A stretch of DNA of 64,000 bases, taken from contig LR746270.1 in assembly GCA_902729315.2 (NCBI GenBank), forward strand, positions 3,296,001 to 3,360,000, written 5' to 3'. This DNA comes from Spirodela intermedia (lineage: Eukaryota > Streptophyta > Magnoliopsida > Alismatales > Araceae). A program made the translations under genes and the position numbers. The stretch's first letter is position 1. Every line of letters begins with the position of its first letter. The notes under the pieces are model-generated. The model did no database searches. It had not been told where the DNA came from and saw only the letters and a list, made by a program, of their open reading frames with translations. Below are positions 35,223 to 51,706 of this stretch, piece after piece.

Positions 35223-35869
35223 AGCTTCGGTGGAGCGGCGGTGGAAGGTGGTGGCGATGGCGCGGGAAGAAATTGAGGGGAAAGTAAGAAAACCTGCAAC
35301 AGAGTGAGATAGAATGCTCTTTCGAGACGTATATTTACGTCTTTTGAGATGTTTCGTATTTGCAAACAGGCCCTCCAGATTATAGTATCTATATTTCGTA
35401 TATTCACGGAGTGTCATGTGGGCCCCGGAACCCGTGAGAAACCGGTTAAGGATAAAACTTTTTTTAAATAGGAGAGAAATCCATACGGGCTGTCCGAGTC
35501 CGAGGAGAAACTCTGTTTTCGCATCGTTCGGATAAAAGGTACTGCGGAACATTTTACCGCGTTTTGAGGTTGTGCTGTATCTATCGGACGGGTCCCACAA
35601 CTGTTGGTTCAGGATAAGCTTTGTACCAAAAAGAAACCCATACGGGCTCCCGAGTCTTGGGGGGGAACTCTGTTTCCCCATCTTTGCATAAAAGGTACCG
35701 CGGTACATTTTACCGCATTGTGAAGTGCGGGGCATCGGATGGGTCCCAAAAACTGTCGGTGCAGGATAAGATTTTTCAAAATAAAAGCGAAATCCATATG
35801 GGCTGCCCAAGTTTGGGGGGAAAACTTCGTTTGCGCATCCTTGTCATAAGGTACTGCGGAATATTTTAC

Positions 35870-35907
<38 letters not shown>

Positions 35908-36000
35908 TCTCTGTGTTCTTATTCCTGATCCGCCGGCGTGGCTGAGAGGCACTTCCATTCTTCGGGTCGGTGGGGACAGAGGAGCTCTGCGAGGGGGAGA
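35223..36000. promoter_or_regulatory. Divergent promoter between SWIB and TGD5-like genes
   Basis: 778 bp separate the two start codons. About 460 bp of it is a three-copy tandem array (separate entry), followed by a (CT)n run at about 35872-35904 just upstream of the TGD5-like leader. Both neighbours encode plastid-type proteins, so a shared control region is plausible. Confidence 0.65.
35415..35873. repeat. Three-copy tandem array of about 150-175 bp in the divergent promoter
   Basis: Units start at about 35415, 35590 and 35740. Common blocks in order: GGATAA, AAATCCATACGGGCT, CGAGT, AACTCTGTTT, GCATC, AAAGGTACTGCGGAACATTTTACCGC and, between units, ATCGGA.GGGTCCCA. Copies differ by point changes and small indels. 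Confidence 0.93.
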
Positions 36001-37915
36001 ATGGTGCTCACGAACTTCACTGGCACCGGCGTCGGCCTCGGTATGGGCATGAAGCGAATCCGCTGGAAGCTGCTTCGACGAACTCCTCATTTGTTGCAAT
36101 TCTCGGCTAATTGGCCCTTCTTCATTGTGTGCTACGCTCAGGTTTCGGCGTCGGCTGTGGTTTCGGCGTAGGATGGGGTTTCGGAGGTCTCTGTTCATCC
36201 CCTTCCTCTAATCCTTGTTCGTATATCATATCCTGCTTCCTCGGCTCTGACCACAATGCTCAACTCTCTCCTGAAGGCTCGCACTCTGATTTTTGCTTTC
36301 TCTTTATTGAAAAATAACAAAACTACTTATCAAGCCTTGTTGTCCTCTCTTGGAGACTATACCCTAAGATCACCTCAAGAGATCTTGTCCGAGTCATCAC
36401 CTAATGCAAATGAGATTGTAGGCTCCCTGTAATTGCTTCTCTTCTCAGTTGGTGTTTATCGAATTGCTTAAACAAGGATCAGAATGGTGTGGACGAGAGT
36501 AGTCCTTTCGTCAGATCTTAGTATCTCTGTACTCAGTTACCTGGCTCGTGTGTTTAAGCTCCAGTCCATAGTCTTCTCTTTTTTTTTTCTTTCATGTTTG
36601 CTAAATTTTTCATGGTTTCTCCACATTTCTCATGAAATTGTGAAAAATATATCTGCATTGTCTCTTGCAATCCGCTGACGCAGAGTTTCTTGTGCTAACA
36701 TATTTGAATTTTTCCATGTTTAAAAAGCTAATCGAGTTCAACAGGAGGAAAGTAAAGCATCCAGATACAGTTGGAATAATCTTTCATTTTTGGCTCTTTC
36801 AACAAGGTTGCATTTCTATATGCTGAACAGACCTTTGGAATCCCTTTTCTTTAGTTTTTTATCCTTTTCTGGAGACTCTGAAACTCACGAAGGGAAGAGA
36901 AATGGAGGATAGAACCGATTCTTAGTGGGCGTTCCAGTCCTTTTATGCTCTCAACTTGGATGTAAGCGAGTGGCAACCCGGAAGGGAAAGCTATATTATT
37001 GAACTGGTCTTCGATCCATTGCTTGTTGATTCGAGGGGCACAGAAGAGTAAGGTTGACTGGTCCACAAATCTATCTTATCTTACGGACTATTCTTTGTGA
37101 ATTCCTGCGTGGAAGTTTGCAGAACTCCTCCTGTGTTTACTTAGCGAAAATAGGGTTTTTACTGGGTTTGGTCAAATGCGAGCAAATGTAGATAATCCTG
37201 AGCTAATTTTTTATTGCGGTCTCGTTGCTGTGGTGTAAGATAATTATAATTATCGCTCATAGTTCTATTTAATTATTCTAATAAGTTATTTCTAACTATG
37301 TGGAAATAATTATGGATCATCCTTGGTTAATTTAGTGAAACTCGGAGTCGGAATGTTGTGGTAAAGTTGTATGTGCGCAATGACTGAAAGAGGAATCAGG
37401 AGACTGTACCGAAACGCTTCCTTTTTTCTTTTTTTCTTTTTTTCTGTCTGTCTTTTCGCTAATATCTAGATTGAGCATTTCTGCAATTACTTCCAATTCA
37501 TGTTTCGGGTATTGAATTGAAGTACAGGAAACGGTGTGCCTTCTTGTCCCTCCATGATCGCCAATTGCTCTCTTTTTTTTTTTTCCTTTTTTGGGAGTTC
37601 CTCTCCAGGGACCTCCATAACATCACCTTTATCCTTAGCTTTTGGTGGAAGGGATGATCTTGGGGCTGAGTTTCCCTTCTTTGTGTAGTCTAAGAATGGG
37701 AATATATGGATTACCTGAATAGACCTTGGTACCCAGTGTAGTACCCAAGAATTCATAAATTTTCCTTCTTATGTTTTGTGGAAGATGTGGTTCTTGCTGC
37801 CAGCAGCTGACTGCTCTTCCTCGTGTTCCAGGAATGCCTCTTCAAACCCTTGGTCTGGGAGCAGGTATGATGAAATCATGTTTCTTTGATAATCCCTCTG
37901 CTGTAGATTTCTTAT

Positions 37916-37952
<37 letters not shown>

Positions 37953-38149
37953 ACTCATCAACTGAAGGTGGAGGCTGTGGAGTGGGGTTCGGCCTCGGAT
38001 GGGGGTTCGGCAATGCATTCGGCAGTCAGTACCAGACTTCCAATGTTAGATTTCAGGGTATGGAATTCAGTAAAAGAGAGACTGAAAGTTCTTCTGAAGA
38101 TCCATCGGACTTCAAGACATCTTCTGATGTGGATCCCATCTCAAAATAG
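36001..38149 (+). CDS. TGD5: TGD5-like small glycine-rich plastid protein
   Basis: Four exons: 36001-36040, 36142-36186, 37832-37864, 37968-38149, giving 99 residues. The sequence is [21 protein letters not shown]..., two glycine-rich hydrophobic stretches ([16 protein letters not shown] and [22 protein letters not shown]) joined by [10 protein letters not shown], then a hydrophilic acidic tail ([16 protein letters not shown]). This matches TGD5, the small glycine-rich protein that links TGD1-4 lipid transport complexes in the plastid envelopes for ER-to-plastid lipid import. Every exon boundary splits a Gly codon in phase 1, so exons 2 and 3 could each be skipped in frame. The gene is made of very short exons separated by introns of up to 1.65 kb. 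Function is inferred from similarity. Confidence 0.85.
36187..37831 (+). other. Intron 2 of the TGD5-like gene
   Basis: A 1.65-kb AT-rich intron without recognised coding or repeat content. Confidence 0.7.
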
Positions 38150-39295
38150 TCACTGGGTCCGTCACTTACACAAGAAAACCCTAATTTTTCCAAGAATTAT
38201 GTGGTTTGATCGGATCATTCTTCTTGACGGCGTGTTCTTCCTCCCTGTGCCGACACTTCTTCCTCCTGGATCAGCCCCCAGACTGGAAGACTGCTTGATA
38301 TGTATGGATTTTCTTACCGAGTATGGAAGGTGAGATGGAGCTCTCTCATGTGATCCTCAGCATCATGGTTGAGCATGATATTGGTGTTCTAGATTAATAT
38401 GCTTTTTTTATTTCCTCTCGACTACCATTTAAATATTTTTTATATTTTTTTCCCCGCTTGCTACATATTTTGGCATCATTATGGCAAATCCAGAGTGGCC
38501 TGGCTCAACTGTACATAGACTTAATTTCCTAACCCAATAAAAAAAATGTTGACTTTTTATAATATCCTGAGTTGGATATAATAATGTTGACTTTTGTATA
38601 CAAAATTGAAAATTTTTAAATAAATACAGAAAATTCTGGATGCCACGACCGATTAAGTTGGGCTCGGCCCATTTAGTGTTATGGGCTTGGGTCTAAAAGA
38701 GCAGGTTTGGAGGACGATATCGGCCCATCTGAGTGTGTAGTTGGGACTGTGGGACCCGTGTGGGCCCAAAAATTTACTATAATTAAAAAAATTATTTAGG
38801 CGATTTTGTTCGACGAAGTATAATGGAAATTTTGAATTAATAAAATAATAATTTTAAAATAAATAAAAATAGTAGTCGTTTAAGAACGACTCCGTTAGGA
38901 GTCGAGAACGATCGACCCCATGGGGAATCGATTCCTATTAAATCTTACAAGAACGAAGCGTTCCCAAACGGAGCCGGGCAGAATCGCTGAAATTGGTGGC
39001 ATATACATAATAATAAACTGTTAATGTCTTTAAAGTGAATCAAAATAGGGATGTAGGAGCAAATAAACTTGCCACAGTTGTTTTTTGTCTTGAACCCCCC
39101 AAAGATTCAAATTGTGGTCTATTAGGGACCTCGGCAACGGCTATCTTTCGAGAAAGGCTCCCTCAGCGCCACCAGATCCCGGATTTCACAGAGCTCGTAC
39201 CGGGTAACCGTGGATTGATCTATCCTCCTCTTCTAAAAGGTTCGCGCTGAATCCTGGTGTACATTCGGCTTAGGGCAGTGGCGAGATCGGAGAGC
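38150..39295. other. Intergenic region
   Basis: TGD5-like 3' UTR, then AT-rich DNA with a short duplicated word (ATGTTGACTTTT at about 38547 and 38583) and GGCCCA/TGGGCC words at about 38660-38770. No gene seen. Confidence 0.65.
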
Positions 39296-42200
39296 ATGGA
39301 GTTGGATTGCTGCGACTCAAAGTCAGATGGAACGAGAGCCGAGGAGCCCGCCGCTGTTGTTGAGAGTGAATCTCGTGAATTCGCGTCCGAATCTCCAGAT
39401 TCTGTTTCGGAAAATAAGCCCAGGAAGGTGAGATTTCCTGATGCTAGCGTTGGACGTCTCTTTTTCTTGGAGTACGGTGGCTGTTGATATCCTGATCATT
39501 AGGTTTTTCCGTATTCTGTGATCGATATTTTTAAAGTATTATTGATTCTTATTTCGGTCTCCTAAATGGGGGAATTTTATGCTCGAATTCAATTTGACGT
39601 TTGGAATCGATCTTCATGATCTGTAATTCTAACACTGGATCCTAATATAATATTAGCCTTGGATTTGGCTCCAATTCGTTCATCTCCAGCGCTGGTCTAT
39701 TCGGAAGGAACGGAGTGCGCTGCTTATTTCATAGGACTGCATGCCTTTCGGCCTTTAGGTGGTCACCACCTAAAGGCAATTCGAAGCTATCTTTTTCTTT
39801 GTTTTTTACGAAGAAACAATTCGACGTTTTTTACTTCTTGAAGTTATCAAAACAGTTTCCACCTGCTGAGACTTCTGAGAGAGTTCTTTACAGAAAGTTC
39901 ATGAAAACTGGAACTAGGATCACCACATAATGCGGCCAATTTTACCTGGCTTTAACCTTCCTTTTGGATCTCCGTCATTTGTCTGGTCTATTTGTTGGGG
40001 TTCCACAGAAAAATCTCAAATGTGGGCGCGTATCAGTTAAAATGCAAAAGTTACGAATAATTTAACTTTTTTCGTAAATGATAATTCCTCTCTAACAATG
40101 AATTGGTGGGTATACGATGATTTATGAAAATTTAAATTTCTGAAAGCTTTCAAATTATTCAATCGTTTACATAGGAATATATGTCCTCCATGACTGGGGA
40201 TCTAAGTAAAAAACCTACTTGCTGGCTGGTAACATTTTTTTGGGTCATCTACCTAGGATTTCGTATCCCAGTGACAGTCATCCACCATCTTCACTATTTT
40301 AAGACATCTTTGGGCATTAGTCTCTTCCAACGTCATTATATGCAAGGATCCTGATGAATATAACTTTCTCACGCCTTATTGGATTAGAGCATGATCTCGT
40401 TTTCGGTCCATTGCACTTTTCCAGACTGTTCACGAAAGGCATTTTGGCTGGAATGCATGTGCAATCGTTAGATCTTAGTAATACTGTTGAATGCATCTAT
40501 TGATTATAATCCCAAGTGTAGGGGCTTCTATGATAGACCTATTCAAGCCTTATACTTTCCTCTTAGTTATTTATGTTGGGAAGATAAATGAGGGGAAGGA
40601 CTCAAGAGCTAGCCACTGTCTCTGACAGAATTGTCACCTATGTGTGATAGTTATTAGCAATTTTTTATGTTGTTATTGCCAGTTTTCTTTATTTCTCATC
40701 TCCTCTGTATAGATTACCTGGAAAACAGCAGTGTGAAAACACAGAAGATGTCTAGAATGAGCTCAAGTCTTTTGAATACTAACACTAACTCACACTAGAA
40801 CACTTTCATTTGGGAAAAAAAGGTTCTGCTAAACTGTGGAAAGCTTAATACTTTCATTTGGGATTTTTTTTTAAGCAGAACGGAAGAGCAAAAGTCGGTC
40901 ACCCCCTGCTGAGTTCTGTCAACAAATCTACATCGCATATTCGAAAACCTCCTCACAGACGCAGTTCTTCTCCACTTAACTGGTTTCCTCGAAAGAAGAC
41001 AGATTCATTCCTGAAGAGGAAGATACAGCTTCTTCAGGTATCACTTTCCACTCTATTCACAGATATCCTAAAGAGTTCTGCTCATTTCACGCATCTTAAC
41101 TTTCGTTGAATATTTCTTTTTTGCGCAGGAAATGGAAGGCATGAACTCGTCACTTGATGAAACTCTCGGTAGTGCTAATCCTCACTATACGAGGATAGCG
41201 AGAGAAAAAATTGCAGCTCAAGAAGCGGCAAAGAAGGCTATGAAGGCTCGTAAGGCTGCAATGATTGAAGCTTCCTGGTGTCGAATCCTTCATGCATCCA
41301 GGTCTTCTTCTTCTTCTTCTTCTTCTTCTTCTCCATCTTTGGTGAACCATAATTACATTGAATTTTTTAACTATATATATATATATATATTTTCCCCCTT
41401 AACAGGATCCACAGCAAAGAAGCAGAAGTGAAACTGGAGAAAGCAGAGAAAGATGTAGCGGAAGCTTTGGAGGCGGCGGCAGCAATGGGTGTGATGATGT
41501 ACGATAGGCCTGATTGTCCTCGGAGATCATGTGAGATAGAAACATCTTCTGTTATTGGCGGAGTATCCACCCACACAGTCACTGCTTCCTTTGAGACTGC
41601 ATTTGAGGTGGATAAGGAGGTTGCTGCTGCGGTCAAACATGCATTCATACGCCTGGCGAATTGCTCATCCTCTTCTAACAAGGACGAATTCAGAGAGCTT
41701 ATTCATAAAATCAGTGAGAACCCGGATGAAACCGAGACCGATCAATCATCTGAGGCTCCTTTGAAGCACAAACTGGAACCAATAGCTGACCCTGAAGATC
41801 TCGGTTTCAATGGTGCAATGAGCAAACCTGAAAGTATATCAAAGCAAGCAAGCCGCCAGAGGCTGTCCCCTTCAGACTCTCTCAAGCACTCTGGGTCGCC
41901 GCAGAATCTCGTCGACATGATGTTTAATCGCCTCAAGTATCTGTCAGAAGATGAGATTGCTTCTCTTGCTGTCATAGTTGCCACTTGTGGTCTGAATGCC
42001 GCTCTTCTGAAAATGGAAAACAGCAAAACTAGTGAAGAGAACTTCCAGGAGCAGATACCCTTGCCAAGAGATCAAGCGAAGAGATGTTGCTCCAGTGTGT
42101 CAAACTTTATGGATGGATATATTAAAAGAAAAAAACCAGAGGCTGAGCTACCCAGTCTGGACAAGTTCCTGGTGAAGCATGTCTCGAGGCTTGAGAAGGA

Positions 42201-43512
42201 GGTCCAAGAGGCCAAGATGTCAAAGAAGACAGCTGAAGTGGCTAAAAACCAGATTCCAGAAACTGGTTTGACTCATCCGGATCTGGGGAGCATCCTAGTG
42301 AAGCATGTGTCGAGGCTTGAAAGAGACATCCAATCATTCAAGAACTCCTCCAAGAACAACTCGCTGGTTGGAAATGGGGAAGGCCAAAAGATATCTGGGC
42401 AGCCGAGAGCAGAGTTAGATGAGAAAGAAAATGTGGATATGAACAGAGTGGAGAGAGAGAGAATAGGAACTTTGGAGGGAGATGAAGCTGATGTGACGCA
42501 TAGAAGCAGCCTAAGAGCCAAGAACATATCTTCAGAAGGCTTAGATAAGGTCCTCGTTAAGCATATTACCAGGCCTGAAAGAGAAAAAATAGCATCCCTT
42601 GCTAAAGAAGAGGGGGTCTCAACCGCAAGGAGGAGGGAGCAGCCAGAATTGTGCACTGAGAGCCTTGACCAAATCTTAGTCGACCATCGATCTGAGCTTG
42701 AAACGGTTGACATGGGAGCTCTCCAGGGTCGAAGCTTACATGGGGTGGAAGTCAACGGGATAAAGGATCAGCAGCAGGAGATTCCCAGTGAGAGCTTGGA
42801 TCAGATCTTGACCAAGCATCAATCCATGCTCGATAACACCAAGCTGCAAGCTGCTGCAGATATTGAGGAGACCCGCACCAAGGGTCTGGATCAGATCTTG
42901 GTCAAGCATCAATCTAAGCTCGAGAAGGCCAAATTGGCTGCCAAGCAAGATTGGTCATTTCCCACAATGATAAAGTCAAACAGGGATCATAACTCGGAAG
43001 TGGGCCCCAGTCTGGATCAGATCCTGGTCAAGCACCAATCTAAGGTTGAGAAGGCTAAGTTGGCTGCCGACCAAGATTGGTCATTTCCCACTATGACAAA
43101 GTCAAACAAGGATCAGAACTCGGAGGTGGGCCCCAGTCTGGATCAGACCCTGGTCAAGCATCAATTTAAAAATGAGAATGCGAAGTCATCAACCATCCAA
43201 AAGTCACCTGATCAGGTCAAACCCGTGAACACTTGGCGGAAGGTGAGGGACCAGAAGCTGCAGGAAGCATGGGGAGGTTTGAGCTTGGGAAATTCACTCA
43301 AGCCCCACCTGTCAAGACTCGAGAGGGAGAAGGTGAGGAGTTTCCACCTTGAAAACTTCTTCTGCCCCTCATTTTATTTTTCCAGTTGACTTTAGCATTT
43401 GACCGTGACACAATTCTCACTCTGGCCTTTGGTCTCCCTTCTTCCTTCCTGGTTGCAGGCTGCTTGGAAGAGGGCAGAAGAGGAGGAGCTGAGGAGGGCA
43501 AGAGCACTCTAA
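39296..43512 (+). CDS. Plant protein with LDQILVKH repeats, function unknown
   Basis: Five exons: 39296-39427, 40879-41037, 41129-41301, 41406-43332, 43459-43512, giving 814 residues. The N-terminal part is basic (RKKTDSFLKRKIQLLQEMEGM) and leads into a predicted long coiled-coil helix (REKIAAQEAAKKAMKARKAAM, then EVKLEKAEKDVAEALEAAAAM). A conserved block follows: VSTHTVTASFETAFEVDKEVAAAVKHAFIRLANC. The C-terminal half has about eight copies of L-D-x-I-L-V-K-H-x-S-x-L-E-x-x-K starting near residues 406, 448, 534, 575, 619, 649, 691 and 733, with a period of about 42. The last exon encodes AAWKRAEEEELRRARAL. I recognise the pattern from uncharacterised plant proteins but know no assigned function. 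The repeats and coiled coil suggest a scaffold or filament-binding role, which is inference only. Confidence 0.85.
39428..40878 (+). other. Intron 1 of the LDQILVKH gene
   Basis: A 1.45-kb AT-rich intron; its one notable element is a perfect inverted repeat at 39751-39777 (listed separately). Confidence 0.7.
39751..39777. repeat. Perfect 13-bp inverted repeat with one-base spacer
   Basis: The arm GCCTTTAGGTGGT is followed by C and then its exact reverse complement. It lies in an intron. Such a tight palindrome could be a protein-binding site, a transposon-end relic or an extruding hairpin. Confidence 0.9.
42154..43200 (+). repeat. Coding tandem repeat, period about 126 bp
   Basis: Repeat starts at 42157, 42283, 42541, 42664, 42796, 42886, 43012 and 43138. 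Three intervals are exactly 126 bp (42157-42283, 42886-43012, 43012-43138). The 42886 and 43012 units are nearly identical at DNA level, so the most recent expansion is at the 3' end. Confidence 0.92.
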
Positions 43513-43712
43513 GAAACTACCAACTTCTCCTTTCTTTGACTACGTTTGACTTCAGACTGTTCCTTAGATCATTACTACCTAACTATTCACTTCCACTATG
43601 GGTTGAAGTGCTTGTCACTATAAAAAAGAATAGAAAAAGGGAGCTACCTTTATCTACTTCTATGAATAAATAAATGGTATTGGCTCTAATTTCTGTGGAA
43701 TAAATCCGTAAA

Positions 43713-43771
<59 letters not shown>

Positions 43772-43886
43772 CAACCTACCTACCTACCTACCTAATTTAT
43801 TTATCCATTAATCTTTCTGTACATCTATAGAATTCATTCGAGAATTCTAATTGAGGGAATCTAGATCCACCCCCACCGCAAAACCT

Positions 43887-43918
<32 letters not shown>

Positions 43919-44230
43919 GGTCACAAGCTGATTGCTATCGAGAACCAACCCCATCGAAGGGCACACGAAAAAACTGATTCCCAGGACCACGAGAAAAAAC
44001 TGGACAAGACGCCAAAGCTTACGGGTAAAATTAAGTAATAAAAAAGAAAAACCCCAACAAGCGAAACGAGGAACACGAGATAGCCACGTGTCCACAAAAG
44101 TTTTGAAGTCAATTCACACAAAGACCATCATCATCACACTAGAGTAATAAAAACCAGAGTGCTCCAAATCAACGGCCACGATGTTATTCGAAGAACCAGA
44201 TCGTCGTCTCTTCATCAACTGACGCGGCCC
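43513..44230. other. Region between convergent LDQILVKH and CK2 alpha genes
   Basis: Contains a 54-bp (CT)n run (43716-43769) followed by an ACCT-type run (about 43771-43795), and a (GA)n run (about 43887-43915). No gene seen. Confidence 0.7.
43716..43769. repeat. (CT)n microsatellite
   Basis: About 27 CT units, followed directly by CTAC/CTAC-type tetranucleotides. Confidence 0.95.
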
Positions 44231-50539
<6,309 letters not shown>

Positions 50540-51706
50540 GGCAACTGGCCGGCTCTGGAGCACCAACGAACGCCGAATATACTTCCGCTCTGGTATCACA
50601 CTGGTTCCCACCGGAGTATGAGCCGTAGGGAGGCGGCGCAAGCGGGGAGAGGGCGGACAACCCACCAAGAACCAACCTATAAGCAACCGGCGGCAGTGGA
50701 GCAGAGTCGCATCTCCACGATCATAGCTCCCTCACCTCACCACCGCCTATTCCTCCTCCCCAGGGAGATGGCCCCTCCCCGTTTGCCCGGATTCCTCCTC
50801 AGGGCCCCGCCCCTCCTCCGACCGCCTCCGGTGGCGAAGGAGATTCGAATGCCTGAAATTATCGACCCGATCGACCAATGAGGAAGAGGGCAACGGGACA
50901 GTTAGTTCCGCCGTCCAGTTTTATATTATAATTATTTAGAATGTGACCCACATAATTCATTCGATTACTGACAAGTACCTTTATAAAATAAATAGTTAAA
51001 AAACCCTACTCCAATTGTTTGGGTTAAAAACTCGGGACTGGCTATTTTTCTTATGGGCTTGATTTTTTTAGGCCCAAAACAGGAAAAAGAATATGTGCCT
51101 ATGGGCGAAATTCCTATTGGGCTGGAGTGTCTAGCTTACGGGCCGGGCCTCAAACCAAGTAGAGAAGAAAATCCCAGCCGGCCCACACAGCCAATCACAA
51201 GGCATATCCTCTCTCTCTCTCTCTTTCTCTCTCTCGCTCAGATGGGGGGATTTAGTGGGCCGGGCCAAGCTGGTAGGACCGGACCGTTCTTATCTTTGAA
51301 GCCCTACAACTTTAACTCCGAACATTTTTCGAGAATAAAAATCTACTTGCTTCGAAAGGCGTGGGCGTCACGTGTATTTTTGCATGGTCTTCCACATGTC
51401 TTCCCGCCAGGAGACCAGTACATAGCGGAAACCTGAAACTGGTGTGTGGGAACATCTCAGTTGTTGGCCACTGTCTGAGTCGCTCTGAGCTGCAGGATTT
51501 ACATGCGCATCAAAACGCATCAGTTTTAGGACTTAATTTAGTTGCTATTATTGGGTCATCGTGTAATGAACGGCTGGGATCAAATCTTATTTTGCCCTGA
51601 AACGGTATTTGAAGCTGAGCAGGGCCGCCACCGTTCTCTCCCTTCCCTTCTCGCCGGAGCACCGCTGAGTCGCCGGCGAAACAGAGGGCGGCGGCTGAGG
51701 AGGAAG
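50540..51706. promoter_or_regulatory. Divergent promoter between CK2 alpha and the Mpv17-like gene
   Basis: 1.17 kb. Holds leader sequence for both genes, TGGGCC/GGCCCA words (about 51052-51270) and a short CT run (51209-51237). No gene seen. Confidence 0.6.

Noticed and set aside
34743-35810. 355-codon minus-strand frame covering SWIB exon 1 and the upstream array
   Set aside because: Only the part from the ATG at 35222 matches a SWIB transit peptide and domain; the upstream part is the translated promoter repeat.
50540-50686. Possible N-terminal plastid extension of CK2 alpha
   Set aside because: The frame is open upstream of MSKAR but contains no ATG, so a plastid-targeted start is not supported.
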